From the NCBI RefSeq assembly GCF_000246855.1, contig NC_016609.1, positions 3,224,001 to 3,288,000 of the forward strand: 64,000 bases of DNA. Direction: 5' to 3'. Under the pieces are notes generated by a model that was given only the letters and a program-made list of their open reading frames with translations, had not been told where the DNA came from and did not search any database. The DNA is from Niastella koreensis GR20-10. Lineage in GTDB: Bacteria; Bacteroidota; Bacteroidia; Chitinophagales; Chitinophagaceae. The stretch's first letter is position 1. Every line of letters begins with the position of its first letter. Shown one piece after another: positions 51,987 through 61,518 of this stretch. The translations under genes were made by a program, and so were the position numbers.

Positions 51987-53072
51987 ATGAAACGACTCAT
52001 ATTCGCAGTTACAAACGATCTTAATTACGACCAGCGGATGATACGCATTTGCACCTCCCTGGCCGAAGCCGGCTATGCCGTAACGCTCATAGGCAGGCGA
52101 TTCACCGGCTCCCCTGCCCTTGTTACCCGCCCGTTTAAGCAAAAACGGTTGTTCTGTTTTTTTCGCACCGGCAAATTAAGCTACCTCGAATATAACCTGC
52201 GGTTATTTCTTTGTTTATTATTTATAAAAGCCGACGGCGTATGCGCCATCGACCTCGATACCATTCTCCCCTTTTATTTTATTTCAAAACTAAAAGGCAT
52301 TCCCCGTGTTTATGATGCCCATGAATTGTTTTGTGAAATGAAGGAAGTGGTTACCCGCCCCCGCATTTATAAGGTCTGGAAATGGGTGGAACGATATGCC
52401 GTACCCAAATTCAAACACGGGTATACGGTAAATAAGCCTATTGCCGATGAGTTTAAAATGATGTACCGGACAGAATATGAGGTGATCCGCAATGTACCGG
52501 TTTGGGAACCGCTTGAGATACCCGATAAACCCGAAAAATTTATCTTATTTCAGGGAGCAGTAAATGAAGGCCGCAGCTTTGAGACGCTTATCCCGGCCAT
52601 GCAATACGTAAATGCACCTTTCGTCATTTGCGGGAATGGTAATTTTATGATCCAGGCAGAATTCCTGGCATCGGAGTATGATACAAACCACCGTATAGAG
52701 TTTAAAGGACGCATATTACCGGCTGAACTGAAAGAACTCACAAAAAAAGCCTGGATCGGGGTAACCTTATTCGAAAATAACGGCTTAAGCAATTATTATT
52801 CGCTCGCCAATCGCTTCTTCGACTATATACATGCCGGCATTCCGCAATTGTGTGTGGATTATCCGGCTTACAGAGAAATAAACAATAAGTACAATATAGC
52901 TGTTCTTACTAGTGACCTGCGGTCGGAAGCACTGGCCGAACGGTTGAATGAACTATTGAATAACAAAAATTTATATTACCAATTGCAACAAAATTGTTTA
53001 CAGGCACGCGAAGCCATAAACTGGCAACAGGAAGAAAAAAAGTTATTAGCGTTCTATAAAAACATTCTCTAG
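51987..53072 (+). CDS. Glycosyltransferase, GT4/GT-B type
   Basis: This 361-residue enzyme has the GT-B outline. A Rossmann-like N-terminal half (FAVTNDLNYDQRMIRICTSL, GVCAIDLDTILPFYF, RVYDAHELF) is followed by a C-terminal donor-binding half (FILFQGAVNEGRSFETLIPA, FVICGNGNFMIQAEFLASEY, IEFKGRILPAELKELTKKAW, IPQLCVDYPAYREI). No membrane segment is seen. It probably transfers a sugar from an activated nucleotide to a surface polysaccharide or lipid. It is followed 3 bp later by a second glycosyltransferase gene, so both are one transcript. Confidence 0.88.
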   Translation: MKRLIFAVTNDLNYDQRMIRICTSLAEAGYAVTLIGRRFTGSPALVTRPFKQKRLFCFFRTGKLSYLEYNLRLFLCLLFIKADGVCAIDLDTILPFYFISKLKGIPRVYDAHELFCEMKEVVTRPRIYKVWKWVERYAVPKFKHGYTVNKPIADEFKMMYRTEYEVIRNVPVWEPLEIPDKPEKFILFQGAVNEGRSFETLIPAMQYVNAPFVICGNGNFMIQAEFLASEYDTNHRIEFKGRILPAELKELTKKAWIGVTLFENNGLSNYYSLANRFFDYIHAGIPQLCVDYPAYREINNKYNIAVLTSDLRSEALAERLNELLNNKNLYYQLQQNCLQAREAINWQQEEKKLLAFYKNIL

Positions 53073-53075
53073 CCT

Positions 53076-54197
53076 GTGGAAAAACACTTACATATTATTT
53101 CTTTCGACGTACCCTACCCGGTTGATCATGGCGGCTATTTTGATTTATTCTACAAACTGGTAGCACTGCATCAACAGGGCATCCGGATCCATTTACATTG
53201 TTTTGAACACAAACGGGCACAACAGGCCGAACTGGAGCAATATTGTGCCGAAGTACAGTACTATCCGCGCCAGTGCGGTCATAAAGGTTTCTCGCATAAA
53301 TTGCCTTATATAGTGGCGTCCCGCACCAATGCCACACTCGACGAACGGTTGCTGAAAGACAGCCATCCCATCTTACTGGAAGGCGTACACTGCACCTACC
53401 TGTTACACGATGAGCGGTTCAATAACCGCAAAATGATTCTGCGGCTGCATAACGTGGAATATAAATACTACAAACAGTTATTCCGTAACAGCCATTCCCT
53501 GTTTCGTAAAATGTATTACCTGAACGAAAGCAGGCTGTTGAAACATTACGAAGAAACCATTGCCAATAAAGGTTTGATCCTGGCAGTAAATGATCAGGAT
53601 ACCAATACCTACCGCAAAGAGTTTGGTGCGCGCCAGGTAGCTACCCTACCCGTGTTCCTGCCCTTTTCCGAGATCTCAGCCCCTGAAGGCGTAGGTTGTT
53701 TTTGTTTGTATCATGGAAACCTGTCGGTAAACGAAAACGAAGAAGCGGCCATCTGGTTAATAAAGAAAGTATTTAACGATCTGCGCATACCATTGGTGGT
53801 TGCAGGAAAAGACCCTTCGCCCCGCCTGCAGCGTATTGCCAATAAATACGGGAACGCCTGTGTGGTAGCCGATCCTTCCGAGCAGGAAATGCAGGACATG
53901 ATCGCGAAGGCGCAGATAAACATCATCCCCTCCTTTAATGTTACGGGTATAAAGCTAAAGTTGTTGAACGCATTGTTCAATGGCCGCCATTGCCTGGTAA
54001 ATGAAGCTACGGTGCAAAGCACGGGGTTGGAATCGGCCTGTCATATAGGAACGAATGCCACCGCATTCAAAAGCCAGATCGTACAACTGTACCGGCAACC
54101 GTTTGCAGAAGAAGAGATCCGTTTGCGGAAACAATTACTGCTTTCCACATTCGATAACAAACGGAACGCCCAGCGTCTTATTCAATGGATATTTTAG
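53076..54197 (+). CDS. Glycosyltransferase-like protein
   Basis: This 373-residue protein starts with GTG (MEKHLHIISFDVPYPVDHGG) just 3 bp after the preceding glycosyltransferase. The beginning (IISFDVPYPVDHGGYFDLFY) is the usual N-terminal region of GT4-like enzymes that look for the acceptor. The C-terminal half holds GNLSVNENEEAAIWLIKKVF, LVVAGKDPSPRLQRIANKYG and NIIPSFNVTGIKLKLLNALF, matching the donor domain. It is likely to modify the same glycan as the neighbouring enzyme. Its stop codon overlaps the 3' end of ftsE by 20 bp on the other strand. Confidence 0.85.
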   Translation: MEKHLHIISFDVPYPVDHGGYFDLFYKLVALHQQGIRIHLHCFEHKRAQQAELEQYCAEVQYYPRQCGHKGFSHKLPYIVASRTNATLDERLLKDSHPILLEGVHCTYLLHDERFNNRKMILRLHNVEYKYYKQLFRNSHSLFRKMYYLNESRLLKHYEETIANKGLILAVNDQDTNTYRKEFGARQVATLPVFLPFSEISAPEGVGCFCLYHGNLSVNENEEAAIWLIKKVFNDLRIPLVVAGKDPSPRLQRIANKYGNACVVADPSEQEMQDMIAKAQINIIPSFNVTGIKLKLLNALFNGRHCLVNEATVQSTGLESACHIGTNATAFKSQIVQLYRQPFAEEEIRLRKQLLLSTFDNKRNAQRLIQWIF

Positions 54198-54867
54198 CGT
54201 TGTCTATAACCCGGCCCCTTTCGGTACGTACCGTACGGGCTGGGTATTTATTGATCACGATATAATCGTGGGTAGCCATTACAATAGCGGTACCATAATC
54301 GCGGCTGATATGGAACAGCAGCTGCATGATCTCATCGGAAGTTTCGGGATCGAGGTTACCTGTGGGCTCATCGGCCAGGATGAGTTTGGGCGAATTGAGC
54401 AGGGCGCGTGCAATGTCAATACGTTGCTGTTCGCCACCGCTTAGCTCAAAAGGCATTTTAAAACCTTTGGCTTTCAGGCCCACTTTGTCCAGCACATCGA
54501 GGATCTTTTCATCCATCAGCTTTTCGTCCTTCCAGCCGGTGGCCCGCAGCACAAAACGCAGGTTATCGTTTACATTACGATCGGTAAGCAATTGAAAATC
54601 CTGGAAAACCACCCCCAGGTTACGACGCAGGAATGGTACTTTTTTCCAGTCCATATCCCGCAGGTTAAAACCCACTACGGTGCCATCCCCTTCTTTAAGG
54701 CGAAGATCGCCATACATGGTTTTTAACAGGCTCGATTTGCCGGTGCCGGTCTTCCCAACCAGGTACACGAATTCTCCTTTTTGAACCCGGAAATTCACAT
54801 CCTGTAAAACCAGGTTATTTCCCTGATAGATATTTACGTGCTGTAGGTCGATGATATTCTCCTGCAT
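54178..54867 (-). CDS. ftsE: Cell-division ABC transporter ATP-binding protein FtsE
   Basis: This 229-residue ABC ATPase has Walker [10 protein letters not shown] (38-46), Q-loop Gln89, signature LSGGEQQR (142-149) and Walker B ILADEPTG near 160. Its sequence is closest in pattern to FtsE, the ATPase that with FtsX regulates peptidoglycan hydrolases at the septum. No ftsX gene is adjacent here, as often seen in Bacteroidota. It ends inside the neighbouring convergent glycosyltransferase gene. Confidence 0.88.
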   Translation of the reverse strand: MQENIIDLQHVNIYQGNNLVLQDVNFRVQKGEFVYLVGKTGTGKSSLLKTMYGDLRLKEGDGTVVGFNLRDMDWKKVPFLRRNLGVVFQDFQLLTDRNVNDNLRFVLRATGWKDEKLMDEKILDVLDKVGLKAKGFKMPFELSGGEQQRIDIARALLNSPKLILADEPTGNLDPETSDEIMQLLFHISRDYGTAIVMATHDYIVINKYPARTVRTERGRVIDNAKISIE

Positions 54868-54918
54868 ACTGATCCGTTAAGTTGTAACAAAAATAAGTAA
54901 TTCGGGCCAGTTTACGAC

Positions 54919-55032
54919 AGGTAAAAGCTTAAAGGTGAAAGCCTAAAGCAGAAAGCCCGGGACATCATTTGCTTAACCTTTTGACTTTAAACCTGTATTA
55001 GCTTTAGCCTTTAACCTTTGGGCTTTAACCTG
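54919..55032. repeat. Inverted word-repeat element (AAGCCTAAAG/GCTTTAGCC type) upstream of the TonB receptor
   Basis: The left arm about 54919-54957 has AGGTAAAAGCTTAAAGGTGA and AAGCCTAAAGCAGAAAGCCC. The right arm has GCTTTAGCCTTTAACCTTTG and GGCTTTAACCTGG. It is an imperfect inverted repeat upstream of the receptor gene. Confidence 0.75.
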
Positions 55033-55119
55033 GTTTTTTTCCGCTTCGCGTAACCCGTTTTCCGCATCCGGCACATGCCGGTGGCCGATGTTTCTTTGTT
55101 TTGCAAAAATTTCCCTAAA

Positions 55120-57582
55120 GTGAGAAGAACTTACATCCTTGCACTGCTGGCTTTTATAATAAACCAGGCCACTGCACAAACTATTAATTTGGCTGCTCCT
55201 ACAGTCAACAGAACCGAAACTCCTGAAGATAAAGAAACCGGTATTGTAAAAGGTACCATTCAAACTACTGATAATCAACCCGCAGTTTATGTTACCGTTA
55301 CCCTGAAGGATGCTAACCGCTCCACCTTTACCGACGAAAGCGGGAACTATGCGCTGAAAAATATCAAACCCGGTCAATACATCCTCAAGGTTACCATGAC
55401 CGGCATGCAAACAAAGGAAGAAACCATAATTATTAAAGCCAACGAAACCACGGTAACCAACTTTACCCTGGCGGAAAATCATAAAGAACTGGAGGAAATT
55501 GTTGTAATTCAGCACAAAACCCTGAACGACCACCCGGTAAGCGTTGGCAAGATAGCCCTCGATCCCATGGATTTGCCCCAGGCACTGAGTGTTATTGGCC
55601 AGGGCGTTATTCGCGAACAACAGGCATTAAAGCTGAGCGATGTTATCCGGAACGTAAACGGCGTGTACCTCACCACCACCCGCGGTAATGTACAGGAAAG
55701 CTTTGGCGCCCGCGGTTACAGCCTGGGCAGCACCAATTTATTCAAGAACGGTTTCCGCATTAACTCTGGCGTAGTACCTGAAATGAGCTCGCTGGAAAAA
55801 GTAGAGGTAATGAAAGGAAGCACCGCCATCCTGTACGGACAGGTAGCACCCGGTGGTGTGGTGAATATGGTTACAAAACAACCGAAATTCAACTTTGGCG
55901 GTGAAATATCCATGGGTGTAGGCAGCTACGACCTGTACAAACCCGCTTTCGATATTTACGGCCCCATTTCAAAAAGCATCGCTTACCGTGTTAATGGCAC
56001 TTATGTAAAGGCCAACAGCTTCCGCGACCAGGTAAGTTCTGAACGTTATTACGTAAACCCTTCCCTCCTGTTCAAACTGGGCAAACGCACCCAGATCATT
56101 GCCGAAGGCGATTACCTGAATGATAACTTTACTCCCGATTTTGGTATTGGTACGCTCGATGGTAAAAAGATCCCCAATGTGAGCCGCTCCAGCTTCTATG
56201 GCACACCGTGGCAGTACAATAAAACCAAACAGACCACCACCACCCTTACAGTAAAGCATCAGTTGAGCGATAACTGGAACCTCAATACTTCGTTTTCTTA
56301 CCAGGATTATAAAAGAGATTACTTTGCAGTAGAACGCATCCAGGCCGATGCTACCGGTAAATGGGGCCGCCCGCTGGGCCGCATAAATACCAACGAGAAA
56401 TTCTACGCAGGCCAGGTAAACCTGGTTGGCAAGTTCAATACCGCCTCACTGGAGCATAACCTGCTGGCCGGTGTAGATGCCGACCGCACCGTAACCACCG
56501 ATTACAACTATACCTTCCCCGCCATGAATGGTTTTGTGTCTGGCATTTATGACACCATCAACATTCTTGACAATTTAAAATACAGTCCGCGTACAGATGT
56601 ACCACTGGTAAACACCATCAGAAAAAGAGTAGCGCCCATCAACCGCATGGGGGTGTATGTACAGGACCTGATTAAACTGAGTGATAAATTTAATATACTG
56701 GCCGGCATCCGGTTTGCGTATGTTGAAACAAGAGGTATTGACTCCTTCAACCTGCTGAACGATACCAAAGTAACCGGCGCCACCCGGTACGATCATGCGT
56801 TCTCCCCCCGTTTTGGCCTGGTATACAAACCAGTAAACAACACGGCGGTTTTTGTAAGCTATTCCAATTCGTTCACCAACAATACCGGTAGCGATATAGA
56901 TGGCAAAGCCTTAAAGCCTTCTATTATTGACCAGTATGAAGTGGGGGTAAAAAATAACTTCCTGAACGACCGGTTATCGGCTAACGTAACCCTCTACCGC
57001 ATCAAGAACAACAACCTGGCGCAAACCGCCCCTTACCTGAAAGACGGCACGCCCAACAATAACACCAATTACAAAATGATGAGCGGTCAAACCATCAGCG
57101 ATGGTGTGGAAGTAGACCTGGCCGCCTCCCCCGTCAATGGCTTGAACATCACTGCCGGTTACAGCTATAACTACATGCGTTATACTAAAACCGACACTAC
57201 CGTGGGCAGCTTTAAAACCGGGGAACGGCTGGTAAACAACCCGGGCCATACCGCTAATGGAAGTATCTTTTACACATTTGGCGCAGGCCGCCTCGAAGGT
57301 TTTAAAATAGGCACCACCATCGTGTACCTCGGCGACCGCTATGCCGGCTGGAATACCGATGTAACAAAAACCAATCCCGTTACTTACCGCGACCGCCTGA
57401 TCTCTGTAAACGGCTATACCACCATAGATGTGTCGGCCGGTTATACGTTCAGGAAAAAGATTTCGGTAATGGCCAAGGTCTCCAACCTCACCAATACCTA
57501 CAACGTGAATGTGCATGAAAACTATAGCGTGAACCCCATACCACCTACACAGTTCACTGCCACAGTAAGTTATAAGTTTTAA
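55120..57582 (+). CDS. TonB-dependent siderophore receptor
   Basis: This ~820-residue outer-membrane receptor starts best at the GTG at 55120, which gives the signal peptide MRRTYILALLAFIINQATAQ. An ATG at 55075 would add 15 residues before it. A carboxypeptidase-regulatory-like domain follows (about 45-125 by the longer start). The plug comes next (IALDPMDLPQALSVIGQGVI, SLEKVEVMKGSTAILYGQVA) and then a 22-strand barrel ending TATVSYKF. The plug pattern is that of siderophore receptors (FhuA/FpvA-like). It would import an iron-siderophore with energy from TonB. It has no STN domain and no adjacent FecI/FecR genes. Confidence 0.93.
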   Translation: MRRTYILALLAFIINQATAQTINLAAPTVNRTETPEDKETGIVKGTIQTTDNQPAVYVTVTLKDANRSTFTDESGNYALKNIKPGQYILKVTMTGMQTKEETIIIKANETTVTNFTLAENHKELEEIVVIQHKTLNDHPVSVGKIALDPMDLPQALSVIGQGVIREQQALKLSDVIRNVNGVYLTTTRGNVQESFGARGYSLGSTNLFKNGFRINSGVVPEMSSLEKVEVMKGSTAILYGQVAPGGVVNMVTKQPKFNFGGEISMGVGSYDLYKPAFDIYGPISKSIAYRVNGTYVKANSFRDQVSSERYYVNPSLLFKLGKRTQIIAEGDYLNDNFTPDFGIGTLDGKKIPNVSRSSFYGTPWQYNKTKQTTTTLTVKHQLSDNWNLNTSFSYQDYKRDYFAVERIQADATGKWGRPLGRINTNEKFYAGQVNLVGKFNTASLEHNLLAGVDADRTVTTDYNYTFPAMNGFVSGIYDTINILDNLKYSPRTDVPLVNTIRKRVAPINRMGVYVQDLIKLSDKFNILAGIRFAYVETRGIDSFNLLNDTKVTGATRYDHAFSPRFGLVYKPVNNTAVFVSYSNSFTNNTGSDIDGKALKPSIIDQYEVGVKNNFLNDRLSANVTLYRIKNNNLAQTAPYLKDGTPNNNTNYKMMSGQTISDGVEVDLAASPVNGLNITAGYSYNYMRYTKTDTTVGSFKTGERLVNNPGHTANGSIFYTFGAGRLEGFKIGTTIVYLGDRYAGWNTDVTKTNPVTYRDRLISVNGYTTIDVSAGYTFRKKISVMAKVSNLTNTYNVNVHENYSVNPIPPTQFTATVSYKF

Positions 57583-57608
57583 ATTCCGGAGGTCAGGTAT
57601 ATATCAGG

Positions 57609-57639
57609 GCCACGCCGATACCTCGGGGTGGCTTTTTTT
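57609..57639 (+). terminator. Intrinsic terminator after the TonB receptor
   Basis: GCCACGCCGA pairs with TCGGGGTGGC around TACC, with one internal mismatch, followed by TTTTTTT (57633-57639). It sits 27 bp after the receptor stop codon. Confidence 0.9.
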
Positions 57640-57666
57640 ATTATGCTACTTTCAGGGCTAAAAATA

Positions 57667-57719
57667 GATATCCCGGATATATTCCCGATATAACTCCGAT
57701 TTATCCCGTACATATCCCG
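57667..57719. repeat. Helically spaced TCCCG direct repeats upstream of the 57832 gene
   Basis: The sequence has TCCCG at 57671, 57683, 57704 and 57715 plus CTCCG at 57694, so five sites 10-12 bp apart with ATAT-like spacers. This looks like a run of phased protein-binding sites. The next gene starts at 57832. Confidence 0.55.
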
Positions 57720-57831
57720 CCTCTTTTTTAAGGACAAAATATCTCCGGCTTAGTACAAACACATATCTGAGTTGTTTCTATAGTATAGATATGAACCACT
57801 AATTCAAGTAACCATCATTAAACCATCTGTT

Positions 57832-58620
57832 ATGGCTAAACTAGAAGGAAACATCCAGATAACCGGCTCATTGGACAACCTGAGCTTTTACAAAATGCGC
57901 GGTTCAGACAAGATCATTGTACGGAGAAAAGGCGGGCCCAGCGCTGAGCAGGTAAGAAAAGCTCCGAATTTTGAAAATACCCGCCGCAATAATGGCGAGT
58001 TTGGCGGGCGGGCAGCGGCAACAGCACTTATTAAACAAGTATTAAATCCTTTGCGGTTTCTGGCAGATTACAATATTACCGGGCCGCTCAATGCCCTGCT
58101 AAAGCCCATTCAACATATGGACACCGATAATGACTGGGGGCAGCGCAGTATAATAATTTCTAAAAATGCGCGGTTACTGCAGGGGTTCTCGCTTAACCGC
58201 CGCTACCAGTTAGATACAATTCTGCGTACGCCGGTTTTATATTCCTTAAAACAACAACAGGTTGTTATTGATATTCCCGAATTATTACCCGGACTGAACT
58301 TTATAACGCCTGGTAATTATTCCTGGTACAAATTTATTGCAACGGCCGGTATTATACCCGATGTCTATTACCGGGATGATAACTGGGGATATCAGCCTAA
58401 AGGCGACTTTAATTATCAACCTTCCGTTGACCACTCAGCGTGGTTTCCCACAAACGCGCATGCCGGGGCCACTACACTGACTATTGACGGTTTACCTGAA
58501 GTAAAACCTGAAGACCATAGCATTTTGATAGCAATAGGAATAGCCTTTGGCACCATGCAGGGTACTGAAATACAGCCTGTAAAATATGTGGGCGCCGGAA
58601 AGGTAATTGGGATGGAGTAA
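57832..58620 (+). CDS. Hypothetical Bacteroidota family protein (MAKLEGNIQITGSLDN type)
   Basis: This 262-residue protein belongs by sequence pattern to a common uncharacterised Bacteroidota family. The N-terminus has a small beta motif (ITGSLDNLSFYKMRGSDKII, VRRKGGPSAEQVRKAPNFEN, TRRNNGEFGGRAAATALIKQ). A helical bundle follows, and a beta-rich C-terminal half ends EIQPVKYVGAGKVIGME. No signal peptide is seen. The function is unknown. It starts about 110 bp after a set of phased direct repeats. A Gfo/Idh/MocA C-terminal remnant follows in another frame. Confidence 0.8.
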   Translation: MAKLEGNIQITGSLDNLSFYKMRGSDKIIVRRKGGPSAEQVRKAPNFENTRRNNGEFGGRAAATALIKQVLNPLRFLADYNITGPLNALLKPIQHMDTDNDWGQRSIIISKNARLLQGFSLNRRYQLDTILRTPVLYSLKQQQVVIDIPELLPGLNFITPGNYSWYKFIATAGIIPDVYYRDDNWGYQPKGDFNYQPSVDHSAWFPTNAHAGATTLTIDGLPEVKPEDHSILIAIGIAFGTMQGTEIQPVKYVGAGKVIGME

Positions 58621-58823
58621 CTATTGAAATTCCCGCCGGGTATAATCTTGTTGCAGCCAAAACGCTTGGGCAAATACCTACCAACGTTGGACAAATATAT
58701 CAGCAGATCCAGGACGGTACGGCGCCAACTTTCGGGGATGCGGTGATCAGGCACCGGATGATCGCTGCCATAGGGGAATCGGCCAGAACCGGTACACAAC
58801 AGCGTTATAGCACGGATATTTGA
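58617..58823 (+). pseudogene. C-terminal remnant of a Gfo/Idh/MocA-type oxidoreductase
   Basis: A plus-strand frame of about 68 codons (58617-58823) reads VTIEIPAGYNLVAAKTLGQI, PTNVGQIYQQIQDGTAPTF and AVIRHRMIAAIGESARTG before its stop. The AVxRHR..AxxxSARTG pattern is typical of the last helix of Gfo/Idh/MocA oxidoreductases. There is no start codon or N-terminal NAD-binding domain upstream, where an unrelated intact gene stands. It looks like what is left after deletion or insertion of the preceding gene. Confidence 0.65.
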
Positions 58824-58873
58824 ACTGATGCTACTATTTTGTAGTTTTGGGTCAAATCCAAACCCTATACACT

Positions 58874-59500
58874 ATGCTTCTGGTCCATGGTAAAAAACTG
58901 GCAAAAATTAAAGAGTTTACAGATAACACCCAGGCATGTACAAGCTGTAAATCGTTTGATCTGCGGGTAAAAATATTCAAACAATATCAGCACGTTTACA
59001 TGATCCCTGTATATCCTGTAGGTGATAAGGTGGTGGAAATAAGATGTAAACAATGTGATGAACCCATCTTGCAGGAATCGTTAAAGAAAGAATATGCCAA
59101 AAAGGGCAGAGCGCCTTTTTATTTTTATTCTTTGTTCATTTTAATTGCGTTGATAATAGGATGGGCTGTATATGCAGACGGAAGAGATAAAAAAAATACC
59201 GCGCTTTGGGTTGCCAGTCCAAGGGCAGGCGATGTATATATCATTAAGCGGGAAAAATCAGGAGTAACATTGTATTCTTTTCTTAAAGCAGCCAATGTAG
59301 CGGGCGACTCCATACAGCTTTATCAAAATCATCTTGAGTATACGGGTAAGGTTACAGCTTTAAACAATGATGATTATTTTGAGCTGGCGGATATGCTCAG
59401 TATATCAAAACAGGGGCTTCAACAACTTTTGGATAAAGGGCTGATCGATGAAGTTAAACGGGATTATGATGAAGCCGATGGCTTTAACCGGCTTAAATAA
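58874..59500 (+). CDS. Membrane protein with zinc-ribbon-like N-terminus
   Basis: This 208-residue protein has an N-terminal CTSCKSFDLRVKIF segment and a later CKQCDEP, so four Cys in CxxC pairs that could bind zinc (about residues 21-67). One membrane helix follows (about 82-101, FYFYSLFILIALIIGWAVYA), then a beta-like region (ASPRAGDVYIIKREKSGVTL). It has no identifiable family. The start at ATG 58874 is chosen over a TTG at 58847. It lies 20 bp before the LysR gene, same strand. Confidence 0.75.
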   Translation: MLLVHGKKLAKIKEFTDNTQACTSCKSFDLRVKIFKQYQHVYMIPVYPVGDKVVEIRCKQCDEPILQESLKKEYAKKGRAPFYFYSLFILIALIIGWAVYADGRDKKNTALWVASPRAGDVYIIKREKSGVTLYSFLKAANVAGDSIQLYQNHLEYTGKVTALNNDDYFELADMLSISKQGLQQLLDKGLIDEVKRDYDEADGFNRLK

Positions 59501-59520
59501 ATTTCCCGTATCATTGATAT

Positions 59521-60417
59521 ATGTTTGACTTCCGACTAAAAGTGTTTTATACCGTTGCGCGCAGGTTAAATTTTACCAAAGCGGCGGAAGAATTGTTTAT
59601 TACGCAGCCTGCCGTAACCAAACATATTCACGAAATTGAAACGTACTATAAGACCCAGTTGTTTGAGCGGAACGGCACCCGCATAAAGCTTACGCCGGCT
59701 GGGGCCGCTTTGCTTGAACACACGGAACAGCTTTTTACTATTTACCGCAATATTGAATTTGACCTGGCTGCCATGAACGAACATGCGCAGGGAACCATTC
59801 GCATAGGCGCCAGTACTACCGTGGCGCAATATGTATTGCCTAAATACCTGGCCTCATTCAAACAAAAGTTTCCTGACATAAACATTGCGTTAACTGCCAG
59901 CAATACCGAGCATATTGAGAATGCCCTTATTGCGAACAGGATTGATTTCGGCATTATAGAAGGGCAGTCGAAGCGGCCGCAGCTAAAATATACCACCTTT
60001 CTGAAAGATGAAATGGTGTTGTGTACACGCACGGGCAATCCCGCCATTAAAAAGCAAACTGTTACGCTGCCGGCACTGAAGGAATTGCCATTACTGATGC
60101 GTGAACAGGGCTCCGGTTCGCAGGAAGTAATTGCTGCTGCGTTAAAGAAAGCAGGGGTTAAGGTTGCTCAATTAAACATCGAGATGGTGTTGGAAAGTAC
60201 GGAAAGCATAAAATCTTACCTGGGCAGTTCAGATAGTTTTGCGTTTTTATCGGTTCATTCTATCCTGAAAGAATTAAAAAGCAACGAGCTTACCATTATC
60301 GACATCAAAGAACTGGCCATTGAACGGTATTTTTACTTCGTAAAACAACAGGGCGATAACCAGCCCCTGCCAGAGTTGTTTATGAAATTCATTGGCTCTG
60401 ATAACTTAAAGTTATAG
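59521..60417 (+). CDS. LysR-family transcriptional regulator
   Basis: This 298-residue protein has the LysR N-terminal winged helix-turn-helix (FDFRLKVFYTVARRLNFTKA, AEELFITQPAVTKHIHEIET) and the periplasmic-binding-like inducer domain (about 90-298, GTIRIGASTTVAQYVLPKYL). Sequence is closest in pattern to the CysB/YeiE/CbbR group. It is followed 53 bp later, same strand, by the YeiH-type exporter gene, so it probably controls it (inference). The gene pair resembles yeiE-yeiH. Confidence 0.93.
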   Translation: MFDFRLKVFYTVARRLNFTKAAEELFITQPAVTKHIHEIETYYKTQLFERNGTRIKLTPAGAALLEHTEQLFTIYRNIEFDLAAMNEHAQGTIRIGASTTVAQYVLPKYLASFKQKFPDINIALTASNTEHIENALIANRIDFGIIEGQSKRPQLKYTTFLKDEMVLCTRTGNPAIKKQTVTLPALKELPLLMREQGSGSQEVIAAALKKAGVKVAQLNIEMVLESTESIKSYLGSSDSFAFLSVHSILKELKSNELTIIDIKELAIERYFYFVKQQGDNQPLPELFMKFIGSDNLKL

Positions 60418-60470
60418 CAGATTAAATCTGGTGATTTCATTGCCGGCGTACAGTTGTTGACCTTTGAGCC

Positions 60471-61442
60471 ATGGAAACAGACAATGTTACCCCAAAAAGC
60501 AACAAAACTTTCTTAGACAGAAGCATCACCACCCGGGAGCTGATCTTTTTACTGGCCCTGGTGTTTTGTGTATCCCCGTTAATTTCGCCGCCAGTGGCGT
60601 TGTTATTGGGTTTGGTAATCGCCCAGTTTATCGGCCACCCCTACCTGCATTTAAATCATAAAGCTACGCATATGCTGCTGCAGGCCTCCGTGGTGGGGCT
60701 GGGTTTTAATATGAATGTAACAACGGCCCTGCAGGCCGGGAAAAGCGGGCTGTGGCTTACTGTAGCGTCTATTTTTGGTACGCTGATCATTGGAACTCTC
60801 ATTGGCCGGATCTTCCGGATCAATAAAAAAACGGCTTACCTGATCGCCGCCGGAACGGCCATCTGTGGCGGCAGCGCCATCGCTGCCATTTCACCAGTTA
60901 TAAAAGCGGAGGAAAAGCAGATCAGCGTATCGTTGGGCACCATCTTTATTTTAAACGCCAGTGCATTGGTATTGTTTCCGCTGGTGGGGCATTATTTACA
61001 ACTCGATCAAACCCGGTTTGGACTCTGGTGCGCCCTGGCCATCCACGATACCAGCTCTGTAGTGGGTGCGGCCAGTAAATATGGAAATGAAGCGTTGGAA
61101 ATTGCCGCCACCGTAAAACTGGTGCGGGCATTATGGATCATACCTGTTGCGTTTTTCAGTACACTGATCTTTAGAAATAAAGGGGCCCGCATTAAGATCC
61201 CCTGGTTTATCGGATTGTTTGTAGCAGCCATTTGTTTGAACACGTATGTTCCCGCCATTCAGTATGTAAGCCATACCCTTGTTGGCATTTCAAAAGGGGC
61301 GCTTACGGTTACGCTCTTCCTCATTGGATGCGGGCTTTCGGGAAAAACGGTGACGCAGGTAGGTTGGAAACCTGTTTTACAGGGGCTCATACTGTGGCTG
61401 ATCGTTTCTGTAGGAACGTTGGCGGCGATAATTTATATGTAA
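60471..61442 (+). CDS. YeiH/UPF0324-family membrane protein (putative sulfate/anion exporter)
   Basis: This 323-residue inner-membrane protein has about ten hydrophobic segments. Family signatures include GLVIAQFIGHPYLHL, LLQASVVGLGFNMN, and AICGGSAIAAISPVIKAEEK. The family (UPF0324/YeiH) is annotated as putative sulfate exporters, but direct evidence is limited. The LysR gene just upstream (53 bp) is probably its regulator. The substrate cannot be told from the sequence. Confidence 0.9.
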   Translation: METDNVTPKSNKTFLDRSITTRELIFLLALVFCVSPLISPPVALLLGLVIAQFIGHPYLHLNHKATHMLLQASVVGLGFNMNVTTALQAGKSGLWLTVASIFGTLIIGTLIGRIFRINKKTAYLIAAGTAICGGSAIAAISPVIKAEEKQISVSLGTIFILNASALVLFPLVGHYLQLDQTRFGLWCALAIHDTSSVVGAASKYGNEALEIAATVKLVRALWIIPVAFFSTLIFRNKGARIKIPWFIGLFVAAICLNTYVPAIQYVSHTLVGISKGALTVTLFLIGCGLSGKTVTQVGWKPVLQGLILWLIVSVGTLAAIIYM

Positions 61443-61518
61443 TAAGTTAAAAAATTGTTCCTGCTTTCTTCCAATTGGCTTTTGTATTATTTTGGAGCCA
61501 AATGCTGCCCTATCCCTT

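Noticed and set aside
53076..54867. Possible frameshift because the glycosyltransferase and ftsE genes overlap
   Set aside because: Both frames are intact to their natural ends; a 20-bp convergent overlap is acceptable.
54973..55620. 215-residue minus-strand frame opposite the TonB receptor start
   Set aside because: It includes repeat-derived residues at its end and no known domain; the receptor's signal peptide and plug explain the region.
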